Positions 1 to 10,291 of a DNA stretch of 64,000 bases are shown here, in pieces; the first letter of the stretch is position 1; each line of letters opens with the position of its first letter. A program made the position numbers and the translations under genes. The notes beneath the pieces are model-generated. The model was not told the origin of the DNA, made no database searches, and saw only the letters and a program-made list of their open reading frames with translations. Origin of the DNA: Ottelia alismoides. Lineage: Eukaryota > Streptophyta > Magnoliopsida > Alismatales > Hydrocharitaceae. The stretch spans positions 310,001 through 374,000 of the forward strand of contig JAZKJV010009320.1 in the NCBI GenBank assembly GCA_037367405.1, written 5' to 3'.

Positions 1-825
1 ATTGCATGAAGCTCCCCGAGAAGTTTGCTTTTTACAAAATGGTCCCCAGGCACGTGCCTCACGTACGTGCCTAGGTAAATTACAGGGAGGCTCTCTGAAG
101 TTTCAGAAATTACAAAAATGCCCCCGTGCAATGGAAAATTTATGAAGGGGCCCAGACGGTTTTTCTTATTTGTATTTAGGTCCCTCTAGGGATCTAAATG
201 CAATATTTATCCTTTTTATTTCTTGCATTTTTATTACAATTATGCCCCTGCATTGCTTTTAGCATAACTTGAGCATCGTAGGTCCAAATTACAATATTTT
301 AGTGTCGTTTTGATCCTTGCTTTGTCCTCTACATCTTAGCATATTTAATTTTCTCATTTACCACTGTTTTAAATGAAGTGATTTTTTATGTGATAAATGA
401 GACTCTGCTCTCCTTATTCTTGCTTTGATTTGATGAATGTTCTTCATGTGGTGATTAATACGACCCTGATTTCTATTTCTGATATGATGCTCATATTTTT
501 AGGGTATATCTGTAATATTTAGTCTGCATGTAAATTCTCTTGCATTATTTTCATGCATCCTCTTATAATTGCATAAAAACCAACTAAAAATTGCATACAT
601 CACTTAGTGCATCTAGCATAACTTGAAATTAATTCACACTTGTGCTTCCTAAATCGAAATTCAATAAATAAATTAAGTAGTTGTGTCCTTGTGTTCGACC
701 TTAGTAGACTTGCCAAGTATAAATAATCCACAACATTCAAACGATTGTGGTTTTTGTTGAACCGAATTTGCCTCCTATGCTACGACAATTTCACATTATT
801 GTAGAGGCAAATTTCGCGTCCATCA
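1..825 (+). repeat. 3' part of an LTR of an unrelated retrotransposon (element F)
   Basis: AT-rich non-coding DNA that does not match the other LTRs over most of its length. The right end reads AATTTCGCGTCCATCA, a common end for plant gypsy LTRs, and is followed by CTTAG, which lies inside homologous LTR sequence of element B. A hairpin with AGGCACGT and ACGTGCCT arms lies near position 50. I infer a 3' LTR or solo LTR inserted into B; its left end is outside the window. No ORF of note. Confidence 0.55.
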
Positions 826-830
826 CTTAG
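826..830. repeat. Possible target-site duplication CTTAG of element F
   Basis: CTTAG directly follows the inferred LTR end at 825 and aligns with CTCAG at 35024-35028 in the other LTR of element B. The partner copy would be left of the window, so this is inferred from one side only. Confidence 0.35.
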
Positions 831-2496
831 TCATCGTGATGAACTCTTAACAACCACGTATAATCAACAATCAACCCAAATAATGAATAGAAAATCAATG
901 CAAACAATGTGAATCAAAATTTATTATACCCTATAATATATTATATAGTGGACAAGTATAGTAGGGGTCGAACACAGGAAACAACGGAGGATAGACAATC
1001 AAAAATTGGTAAAGAAAGAAAATAAATGATTTTGGACTTTTTTAGGGTATTTGGGAATTTTTGGGTTTTTAATTTTTATATTTTTATGGATTTTAATTTT
1101 TCATATTTTTTATTGTTTTTAATTTTATATATTTTTATTTTATTTTTATGTTTTCTGATTTTTATTTTATTTTCTTTTAAATATATAACTATATGTACAA
1201 TAAAGGATAATAGATTTATAAATACAACTAAAAATAACCAAAAATTATAGAATACAATGTTTTTATATTATTTTGTTTTCTACTATTTTTTGAGTTTTTA
1301 GGTATTTTTGCTAATTTTTATTTAGTTTTAAAGTAAAAAAAGAAGGCAAAAAAGTGATAAAGATAAATATACAGAATTGTATTGGAATTTAAAAACAGCT
1401 AAAAGCTTCGAATTTTTTCAAAATTGTTTTTAATAATACTTTACAATAAAAAGAAAATTCAGAGATAAAAAAATATTTTTGGATTTTTTACACTTTTGTA
1501 GAATTTTGGAGCTTTTTAAGTTTTAGTCTCTTTCTTTTTCTACTTTTAGGGATTTTTGTTTGGAGTTGTAACATACTATAATAAAAAAAATACATTTTTT
1601 AAATTCTTTCAAAAAGGTTTTATATATTTTTGGTATTTTCAAATGCAAACATGGATGAAATGTACTCTTTTTTATTTTAAAAATATTAAAATTAATTCTA
1701 AAAATATGGCGTGAACTTATCCCGACTTTTTCAATATTTTGGAGCATGGATGATATTTATAAAAAATAGAGAACAAGCACAAAAATACATGAACTGGGAA
1801 GGGTATAGTTGCAATTAAAAGTAAAGGCGAGGATGTTTCCGCAAAATACCCAAAATTTTATAACTGAAACTGGAAGTTTATGGACTAAATGTAAATACAA
1901 GAACATGTGAGGGTATCTCTACAATATTGACGTGGCACAAACCAAAAGGTAATATGAAATAAGTATAAGGGCATACTTGTAATTTTTACCAAAAGTTATA
2001 AACTAAATAAAAAACTTATAGGACTAAAAGATAAATAGACAAAAGTGGGGGAATAAGGTGCAAAATACCCCCTAACTGTGCTCGAACGGACGGCTCTGGA
2101 TGGGTCACTTGACACGCATCATGCCCTGGAAGCGCGATGACGATTGGACCGTGGGCGGTTGAGATTAGAAACTCGAGATGGGATCCTACGACTGAAGATC
2201 GACTGATCCAACGACTCATGTGCGATCTGGGAGCAACTCCATATCTAATGGCTGGCGAGTCAGGTGGAAGAACTCCTGAAGAACTCGACCAAGACGAGCT
2301 TTGATCCATTGTTGCGTGCTGCTCATACCTCCTCGTGCACCTCCGGCTACCTCTAAATGTTCCTGTTGCAGCTCTGAAGCTCCTGGATAGCTCAAAATGG
2401 CTTAAGTCCCCATGAGGATCTCCAACAAGGCTCGAGACCTAAAAGGTGGTCTCCTGCTTCGAGGACCCTGTGGGAGAGGTATTCTCCTTCTATTTC

Positions 2497-2868
2497 CTGC
2501 ATGGTTAGACTTACGACAAAAGGCTGAAGCTTCAGGAAGCTTAAGGTGGGTGGAAGGAGTGGAGGTGAAACGAGGTGAGGTCTTCCGACGTATGTCAAAG
2601 AAGGAAGATTTGATCTCTAGATCTTTGTGAAATCTTGGTGTCTGGAGGCGCCGGGGGCAAAGGGGAGATGATGGGAAAGGAGATGAGAATGCTGGAGCGG
2701 ATGGAGAACGGTCGAATGCGACGGAACAAGATTGGAGAGCCAAAGCTCCAACGAAGTATTTTTTGGATTTTACGGAAACTAAGTGAAATTAAATGAAATA
2801 AAGAATTATCCTACACTACTTCTATGCTACGGAAGATAAAGAACAAGAAAATAAGGAGCTCGTCGTAC
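2497..2868 (-). other. Intron-like segment in the B 3' LTR leader
   Basis: On the minus strand the donor reads CTG/GTACGACG with GT at 2868-2867, and the acceptor reads CATGCAG/GAAATAG with AG at 2498-2497. The length is 372 nt. Position and sites match those in the other LTRs of this family. No transcript evidence is available. Confidence 0.45.
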
Positions 2869-4152
2869 CAGAACCACCTGTAGCGGAGCTTCTGGAGGAG
2901 GTGGTGGCGTAGCTCCGATCACCTCGATTTGACATCCAACTGCATCGTTGAACGACCAGAGGGGTTTTGTTGTCACCAGCAGTCGATCTAGAGCTATAGT
3001 TAGGGTTTTAGTTGGCAGAAGAAGGATCAAAATCGAATGGATGCATGAGGCAAAACTATATATAGGCGTGGTTTGACTAGGGTGTTGGGCTTGATTCAGT
3101 GGCCCGTCGTCTAAGGAATCATCATGGCATAAAAGTGCATGGAATGAGGTACAAAAGTCATAAAGAATCGAGAAAAATAGTGTAAGCACTGGGCTGAGAA
3201 AATTGGGAAAATCGAGGTGGTAAGCAACTAGGTGCAAAAGACCATGGGGGCGAGGAGTTGACCGAGGTAAGCTCTGACTCTCATCCCATTGGTCCACAAT
3301 GGGCGCACCAGCAGACAAAATAGGTTAAACATGATAAAAATAGTTAAAAATAAAATACTAAATGAATTAATTTGATATAAGTTAAAAAATAAAGAGTATT
3401 TAATATTTTATGTATTATTTATTTTTACAAGTTTATTTACTACATGTTACTTTTTACAAGTGTAAATATAGGTATATTCATCTATATATTATGTATTTTA
3501 TTCTGTATTTTGTATTTTATTTTCTTAATTATATATTTATAATATATTTGAATATACATAAATATAGTCTTATATTATTTTTCTGATATATTTTATACAC
3601 TTAAATAAATAAAGGTATATATTATATAGGAATAAGTATTGTACATTCATCTATATATTTTGCATACTATTTTATTTTATTGTTTTCTTTATGATTTTAT
3701 TCAATTCTAAATATTACTTATATATAATATTTATTAAATTATAAAAATATAAAATTATAAAAATTATAAAGAATAAATAAAATGAATATTTTATTCAGGT
3801 ATATAATACAATAGGGGTCCAAAATCTAACTTTTGCATCTTAACTCCAAATTAAGTGAAACCACCTTCATTAAATAGCTAATTAAAAGTTGTTTACAATT
3901 AGATATGATTTTGCTACACTTTGAGCTCATATGGAGAAGATATGGGTCTGTGAAATCTGGGTTTTGGCTTTTTATTATGAGTATAAAAAGTACATTGTGT
4001 ATTATTTTTGTGTGAAATTAATTTTATATTTTCTATTTATTTTTATCTACAACTTTATGTAGAAAGTTTCTTTATTTGAGTTATAAATGATAGAGAATAA
4101 AATAGGTCCCAAAAAAGTAATATTGGAGATTAAAGGATTTTGTTGTGCTTTT

Positions 4153-4186
4153 GACCCTTATCTCCCCCTACTTTATTCCTTGTCGA
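4153..4186 (-). promoter_or_regulatory. Conserved U3 purine tract in the B 3' LTR
   Basis: On the minus strand it reads AAGGAATAAAGTAGGGGG, then AGATAAGGG. The same tract is found at the same place near the U3 tip of every gypsy LTR in this window. Confidence 0.5.
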
Positions 4187-4421
4187 CCCAGTCATCAAGA
4201 TGCCTAGGTGGTTTAGGGTCATAAAATACCTTTACCATGTTATTTTATTTTGTTTTCTTTTCTTTATTCTTTTTCTTTAGCTTTAAACATTGTCATTTAT
4301 ATACTATTTATACAATAAATAGTTAAATGTTAATTTATATGAAATTGTGATATTTATATGCATTTTGCTCGGGTTAAAGGCCAAAATAAAAGAATAAAGG
4401 TGATGAAAAGGAGATTCATCA

Positions 4422-4456
4422 CCCCCTATACTTGCCTTTGCTAGTCCCTAGCAAAT
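4422..4456 (-). other. Element B PPT with upstream hairpin
   Basis: On the minus strand it reads TTTGCTAGGGACTAGCAAA, then GGCAAGTATAGGGGG directly against the LTR start. The hairpin TTTGCTA/TAGCAAA and the core AAGTATAGGGGG match elements A and E. Confidence 0.75.
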
Positions 4457-6255
4457 ACTTATGCTTATAAGTGCAGAAAAGAAAATAAAAGAAAGAAAAG
4501 AAATAACTTGGAATAATTGTCGACTTTTAAACTTATCTTAATAAAATCAAAGTTTGAAGATCATAGTAGGCCTTTAGATTAATGGTATGTTCGGAACCAC
4601 ATGGAAGTCAGGAGGTGTGACACGGCAACCCTTAGGTTCCTTACTCCTATCATCCATTCCAAATCACCGCCATGTCAGAACCATCCTCTCAGTCGCATAC
4701 TTTTGCTACCTTGAAGTGACAGAACCATGTGTATGAAATTGTTCAGCTTTCCCTAGATAAAACTGATGAACTATCGAGGCATCTGCTCTTCTGGTAACTC
4801 ATCCTCGTGGAGACAGGTATTCCATTCTGAGGTGAGGTTCTCCTATTCTTTACAACCGAATGGAGAAGAATGTTAGAAAAGGGAAAAAGAAGTGGGAATG
4901 GACAATGTAGTATTCATTCCCTTGTGAATTCATCAGTGTAACTGATTCTTCACCAAGAAGCAGGCTTTTTCTGAAGCTCAAATTTTCGGTAGAATTTTTG
5001 GTGTAGGTTTCTTTGGATATTTTCTTTGACTTTCTATAGCTTTTGCGTTCTTGCTTGTGCCTCGGTGGATACAATATCTTTTATTCCATCCATTTTTGGG
5101 GGTCTTAGAAAAAGTTGCACTGGTAGACCATTCCTCATCCGAAGCATTATCTCAATCCATCTCCAGTTTTTAGATGCCATTGTTACCAAAAGAAGCGGGT
5201 TAGAGTACCGGTGTCGGCAATCCCCAAGAATGGTTCCTGAGCCACAATTGACGAAGCGGTCTTGCATCGTCCCGGCTTAGACTCCAAGATTTTTCAACAA
5301 TACATCTAAGTTGAGCTAAATGCTAGGTGCGAGGTTTCCAGTCAAGTCACTGACTCAAGACTCGTATGGATGATATTGAGGGTTCTATTTAGGCATTTGA
5401 ATTGACTTATGAACATAGTCTTATGGAACCTAAAGAATTAAGTCAAGATTACATGAAATATCTCCACTTCCAGTCCTCAATGGGTTCCTCTGAAATTATG
5501 TGTATCAAGGTCTATCCCAAGCTCCAATCTTCAGACTTTACTTGGACTTATTCAATTGTCTAGGTTATTTTGAAAAATGCGGATGCAATGTACAATGCAA
5601 GAAAATATTTTTCTGAAGCAATGATCTGATTTTGAACTTTTTGTAGTTTTTTGAAAAAGGTTTATGCAATTTTGAAAATGATTTTGCAAATAGTTTTGGG
5701 ATTTTTTATTTTGCAAAAATAAGTAGGTACATATATTTACACGAGAGTTTATCTTATTATTTACAAAAGTTGGGCTCTAGGAATTTACATGGTTGTATAT
5801 ACAAGGTTTGTAAAGGATCTTTATTTGCTTGAGTTATATACATAGTTCTCAAAATAATTTGAAAATAATTTTGGAAACATTTTGAAAACTTTATTTTGCA
5901 AACTAATTTGACAAATAATTTTTACAAACATTTACAAAATTTGAAAATCATTTTGTAAAGATTTTTCAAACAATATATATAGATTTTTCCAAATATTTTT
6001 GCAACCATTTTACAAACATTTGCAAATAGATTTTCAAAACATTTTCTTTCAAACAAATATTTTTTTTTACAAACAAATTATTTTTACAATTTTACAAACA
6101 ATTTTCAAAAGTTTTTTTCAAAAATATTTTCAAACCATTTTTCAAACATTTTGCAAAACATTTTTACCTGATTTATTAATCGATATATACAAAGAGTTTT
6201 AATGAATTTTATACAAGTATATTCTTTACAACAAATTAGTTGTATTTTAGCCATA
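4457..6255 (-). other. Element B 3' non-coding region, LTR-proximal part
   Basis: The segment at about 4540-5580 matches, in reverse complement, the conserved block at 20660-21720 of element A and 59540-60620 of D. The segment at about 5580-6250 is low-complexity AT-rich DNA built of short units such as TTTTCAAA and TTTGCAAA. Small ORFs here are not conserved between copies. I see no gene. The region is cut at 6255 by element A and resumes at 25777. Confidence 0.65.
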
Positions 6256-6260
6256 CTTAT
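6256..6260. repeat. Target-site duplication of element A, left copy
   Basis: CTTAT directly before the LTR start TGATGAATC, matching CTTAT directly after the 3' LTR end at 25776. A perfect 5-bp repeat fits a gypsy-type integrase. Confidence 0.93.
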
Positions 6261-6460
6261 TGATGAATCTCCATTTCATCACCTTTATTCTATCATTTTG
6301 GCCTCAAAAACCCTAGCAAATGCATGTAATTAGCATCCATTTGTACATATTAGCATTCATTATTCATTTGTATTAATTATATATAAAATAAGGTTTTTTA
6401 TGCCAAAATTATAGAATAAAGAGAAGAAAAGAAAAAGGAATAAAATATTGCAAATATTTT

Positions 6461-6766
6461 ATGACCCTAACCCCGAGACCAAGTCCAGAATGGAATTGGT
6501 CGACAAGGAATAAAGTAGGGGGAGATAAGGGCCAATGTACAATAAATACCTCATTTATTAATTCATTTATTTATGCATTTTTGGCACCTATTTTGTGCAT
6601 AATTATTTATTCAACAAATGAAGAAACTTTGTTTACGAAAGTTGTAGATACTAATGTGAATAAAAATACAAAATTGAGTTTTTGTAAAAACAATGCCCAG
6701 TGTACATTTTATACACAGAATAAAAAGCCAAAATCTCAACTTCACAGACCCATATCTTGCAAATAA
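6461..6766 (+). CDS. Possible 101-codon ORF in U3 of element A
   Basis: This ORF begins MTLTPRPSPEWNWSTR and has no recognised domain. The opposite-strand LTR of element D (58924-59229) holds an ORF of exactly the same length, with matching blocks such as KVGGDKGQ, NKNTKLS and NKKP. In element B the matching region opens similarly but is broken by stops. In E and C the frame is not kept. The start overlaps the conserved U3 purine tract, so DNA-level constraint could explain part of the match. I cannot decide between a real short protein and chance. Confidence 0.3.
   Translation: MTLTPRPSPEWNWSTRNKVGGDKGQCTINTSFINSFIYAFLAPILCIIIYSTNEETLFTKVVDTNVNKNTKLSFCKNNAQCTFYTQNKKPKSQLHRPISCK
6503..6531 (+). 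promoter_or_regulatory. Conserved U3 purine tract, A 5' LTR
   Basis: Reads ACAAGGAATAAAGTAGGGGG, then AGATAAGGG, and resembles the PPT core. It is conserved in all the gypsy LTRs here, about 240 bp inside the LTR. Confidence 0.5.
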
Positions 6767-7629
6767 AAACTCCAAATCATCCAAACTCACCTTCAATTGT
6801 ATATAGCATTCCATAAACTATTTTATAAAATTGGTTTCATAATTTTTGGAGCTCATATGCAGAAGTTAGGTTTTTGGCCCTTCTTGTATATAGGACTGAT
6901 TAAAATATTCATTTTATTCAGTATTTATTACTTGTACAAAATCATACTTTTAGAATTTTGTAAATAATGTATGTAATGCATGTACACATTAAAAATAGAA
7001 GGAAACCAAAACTAATTTGTAAAATAAAATAAGTCTATAAATTCATAGACAATATACCTATGACATGCACCTATCTATAAATAAAAAGGGTTTTTATCCT
7101 TGAATCTTTTGCTCTTCTATTTTTTTAATAATATATACATTGTACATAAATCATTAAAAATACAAAACCAAAATAAAAATCAAGAAAATATAATAAATAA
7201 ATTAAGTATATAAAATATATAGATAAAACACCTACAAGTATACCTACATACACCTATACCTATTTATTTAAAAATATGAATAAACTCATAAAAATCAAAC
7301 AAAAATACCTTTGTACTCATAAAAATAAATTATAAATTTATAAAATAAGCCAATAAAATAATAAAAGAAAATAAACTAATTAAAAATAAAATACATGAAA
7401 ATACATGTAAATACATACATATACATATTATCCAAATAAAACTATAACAAAAAACCTCGAAAAATTCAATAAAAATCATAAATAAATACTAGATGAAATA
7501 ATACACATTTTTTATTTTATAAGAAAAAATTAATAAAATCATTTAGGGCGTCAAATAAATCAATCTTCCTTCAGATTTGCTATTTTGTCTCGTAGCGGCT
7601 TACGTGGCCCAATGAGGCGCCGGCCAACG

Positions 7630-7645
7630 TTGACTCCCAGGTCAA
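7630..7645 (+). promoter_or_regulatory. Inverted pair of W-box motifs upstream of the TATA box
   Basis: TTGAC and GTCAA are 6 bp apart, about 210 bp before the TATA box. The pair recurs at the matching place in LTRs of D and E, and single or degenerate forms occur in B. TTGAC is the core bound by plant WRKY factors; binding here is inference. Confidence 0.45.
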
Positions 7646-7850
7646 CTGTCCCATCCCTCGCCTGGCGTCTCTGAACTGTCTACTCCCCCAATTTCATGCC
7701 TTTTTCCCGGGCACACCATCCATCAATCGACAACGCTTCCTTCACAAGAATTGTTCCCTAATCTTCCATGATGCCCGCCAAAATCATAGATCAACGATAT
7801 GTTCATTGGATCAGTTAATAATCGCCGGGTAATAAGGCCCCTTGCCAATG

Positions 7851-7860
7851 TTTATAAATA
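7851..7860 (+). promoter_or_regulatory. TATA box of the 5' LTR promoter
   Basis: TTTATAAATA lies at the start of the GC-rich leader block, so transcription should begin near 7885. Matching TATA-like boxes lie at the same place in other LTRs of the family. Confidence 0.6.
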
Positions 7861-8038
7861 ACAAGCTCCGCTTCCTTCCTCGAATTTGGCCACTTTTATT
7901 CCAACCTAAAGCCTAGATCTCGTCTCTAGATTGTTCCTTGTGACAGGGGGAGTAGCCCAGCGCCGTGACTCGGCCGGAGGGAGGAGATTTTGATGCGGCG
8001 GAGCTCCGGCGTCCGCCCTGCTCCCTGGAGGCCCCCAG

Positions 8039-8411
8039 GTATAAGAGCTGCCCTTTTTATGCATTTTTAGTTAGTTTTAGATGTTAGCTTTTCATTCCAG
8101 TCATTAGATTAGGTTTTAATTAATGTCTGTAGTTTAGAAATCGAAATTCGAAGTTCGCCGGAGCTCCGCTCGGGCGACTTCTCCACTGTGGATCTGACTG
8201 TATCCGACCGCCCCGTTCACCCCATTTCGAAGCCCAACGCTTTCTCCATCTGTCGCACGCATTTGTTCAACCCAGGACCCTAGGTCCTGGCGAATCAGGG
8301 CTCCTCCTCCGCCGTTCCTCGGAGCCCCTCCGCCCATCTCCATTGTGCACCGTAGCTTCAAAACCCCGGGTCGAGGAGCAAGCACTCTCGCCCGCGGTTC
8401 TTCCTGTGCAG
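8039..8411 (+). other. Intron-like segment in the LTR leader, A 5' LTR
   Basis: Donor CAG/GTATAAG and acceptor TTCCTGTGCAG/G, 373 nt apart, downstream of the TATA box. Similar sites at similar spacing occur in the LTRs of B, C, D and E, although the sequence between them has diverged. No ATG is conserved in the first exon. RNA evidence would be needed to prove splicing. Confidence 0.5.
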
Positions 8412-8986
8412 GTACTTCGAAGAATCGAGACCAACTGGACTCGCACGGATCCAGGAAGAGGTTCCTGGGGGCCCTTTTCTTCTCCGACCTCGCTTCATCG
8501 ACTCGGACCCCCAGGAGCCATGAAAACGCCATCAATCGACGCGGGATGCTTTCAGCCACCTTCAGAACACTTCAGACTCGCCGGAGAACCCTGGAGGAGC
8601 CCAAGCTCTTCGATCCAAGCTCGCCAGCTCCGAGCTTCTTCCCCGTTCTTCCAGGGGGCTTCCGCACCGTCGGATCAGGAGAGCCGCCCCAGATTCAACA
8701 GGAACCGTCCGATGGAGCCTCGTATCCACCGTCAGATCAGCGGGGCTGATCTAATCTCAGCACTTCATCGGCGAAGCGTCATCGGGCGTCCAGGAGACGA
8801 CGCGTGGCAAGTAAGAGGATCAGACTCGTCGGATGCCACGTGTTTATTAGGGGTAAATTTCACATCCACCCCCCTCGCTTTTTGTATTTAAGATTTAATG
8901 CCAAAAATAAAAGTCACAGTTGTAAATAAAATGTCTATTTTGCAAAAGGACCCCTGATGTTTTCTTATTTGCACTTTAGTCCTTCT

Positions 8987-9017
8987 GCGCCTCACGTGCA
9001 GCAACCACGTGAGGCGC
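8987..9017 (+). promoter_or_regulatory. Perfect 12-bp hairpin with CACGTG boxes
   Basis: Arms GCGCCTCACGTG and CACGTGAGGCGC with a 7-nt loop. CACGTG is the plant G-box core. Related hairpins occur in LTRs of B (36179-36206), D (56535-56556 and 56697-56724) and probably F (near 50). Confidence 0.55.
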
Positions 9018-10273
9018 GTGAAATTTTGCAGTCAAGCCCCTCCGGGTCCTTGTAATTATTAAATGGTCTTGAAAATAAAAGTTAAAGTGTATTTTTACTG
9101 TGATTTTTGCATGTATGCCCATGCGACTTATTTTATTTGCAAAAACACCCCTGCTAGGCCATTTAATTTTTGAATGTTTTGTCTATTTATTTCATGCTTC
9201 ATGTTATATCGAAAAATCTTGGAAAAATAGACTTAAGCTACTGATTGGCTGTGCTTGCATGTCATATTTTTAGTTTGTCATTTTATGACCTTTTTGTATT
9301 TATTAAAAATCAAAAACATGACTTTTATTCACTGTCTAGAGTATAAAATCCCAAAAAAATATCAAAATGCCTTGAAAAATTCAAAAAAAATTCCCTGTGG
9401 TGTATTTTTCCTATTCTAGTGTCAGTCCAAAAATCCCTAAAAATCTAAAAAGGAAAACCTTAAAAATGCGAAAATAACCAAAAACTTCAAAAAAATATTA
9501 AAAATCACAGAAAAATCAAAAAAATACAAACTCAGGCCCTATTTATGCTATATTTTATCATCTTTATTAGAAAAATGGTGTGGAAAATTTTTTAGGCTTG
9601 TAACTATTTTTTAATGTTCATTTTTATTACAGCCAGACCTTATTCCACTGTTTGCCATTATGTAGTTAATTAAAAATACTAAACATATTCTCAAAAATGT
9701 CCAAAAATCACAAAAACAGTAAAAAATGATGAAAAAGCTAAAAAGATTTTATTTCTTAATTTTTTGAATATTTTTAAGCGTTTTTGTAAATATTTTAGTA
9801 CCCCTTAATGTGTATATAAGTATTTCCTAAAAAAAAGAAAAAGAAAAGAAAAAATCTATATGTATATATATATGCACTATCTAATTATATTATTATTATC
9901 TAGATATATATATATATATATAAAGAAACAAAAAGAGAGAGTTATATATATAGTAATAAATAAATAAAAAAGATATATATATATATTCAATTAATTAAAA
10001 CCCACTTCTCACAAGGATGACTCATTCAAACCTGACGGCTCATGCATTTTGTATTGCTCTCTGTGGTTCGACCTCTACATGCTTGTTCCCTGTACATTTT
10101 ATGGTAGAGTAAATAAAAATTAATTCACATTTATTTTCGAGCTTGATTGTTGTATTATTTGTTGTGGGTTAATTGTTGATCAACCCCCATACTCTGCGAG
10201 CGGTCGCCGCAGCGACACCTTTGTATTATTTATTCATGGTGACCCTCGTGGATGTTTGGGCTGCGTTATCAGA

Positions 10274-10291
10274 TGGCGCCGTTGCCGAGGA
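10274..10291 (+). other. Primer-binding site for tRNA-Asp
   Basis: TGGCGCCGTTGCCGAGGA lies 2 nt after the 5' LTR. It is complementary to the 3' end of plant tRNA-Asp including CCA, with one mismatch from the usual GGGGA form. This site is typical of Athila-type elements. Confidence 0.9.

Larger units (their letters stand above)
826..4421 (-). repeat. Element B 3' LTR (left end cut by element F)
   Basis: Homologous to 35024-38707. On the minus strand it starts TGATGAATCTCC at 4421, with the inverted repeat TGATGAA/TTCATCA at the tip. A GC-richer segment at about 2040-3300 holds the promoter and leader: TATA-like CTATATATAG near 3056-3065 and a TTGAC W-box near 3252. Predicted ORFs in this segment have no recognisable domain. 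The segments at about 830-2040 and 3320-4400 are AT-rich, with no feature besides the U3 purine tract. Confidence 0.8.
6261..10271 (+). repeat. Element A 5' LTR
   Basis: Starts TGATGAATC and ends GTTATCA. The tip carries the inverted repeat TGATGAA/TTCATCA. Layout: AT-rich U3 (6261-7560); a GC-rich promoter and leader block (7560-8880) with TATA box, W-boxes and intron-like segment; then an AT-rich part (8880-10271) with a CACGTG hairpin, poly-A-like AATAAA signals near 8900 and TA microsatellites at about 9850-9985. ORFs inside are repeated in the 3' LTR only because the LTRs are copies. Confidence 0.95.

Noticed and set aside
2016..3318. Minus-strand ORFs of 97-163 codons in the B LTR
   Set aside because: They lie in the leader region, show no known domain, and the matching LTR at 36330-37570 does not keep the frames.
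4850..5280. Small ORFs in the conserved 3' block of B
   Set aside because: Not kept in A, C or D, where the block is homologous; better seen as non-coding.
8134..8891. Overlapping ORFs on both strands in the GC-rich block of the A LTR (and copies near 23639-24435)
   Set aside because: They are repeated only because the two LTRs are copies. They cross the putative intron, lack domains, and are not matched in D or E.
9855..9985. TA microsatellite in the A LTR as a functional element
   Set aside because: Simple-sequence repeat with length differences between the two LTRs; no sign of function.
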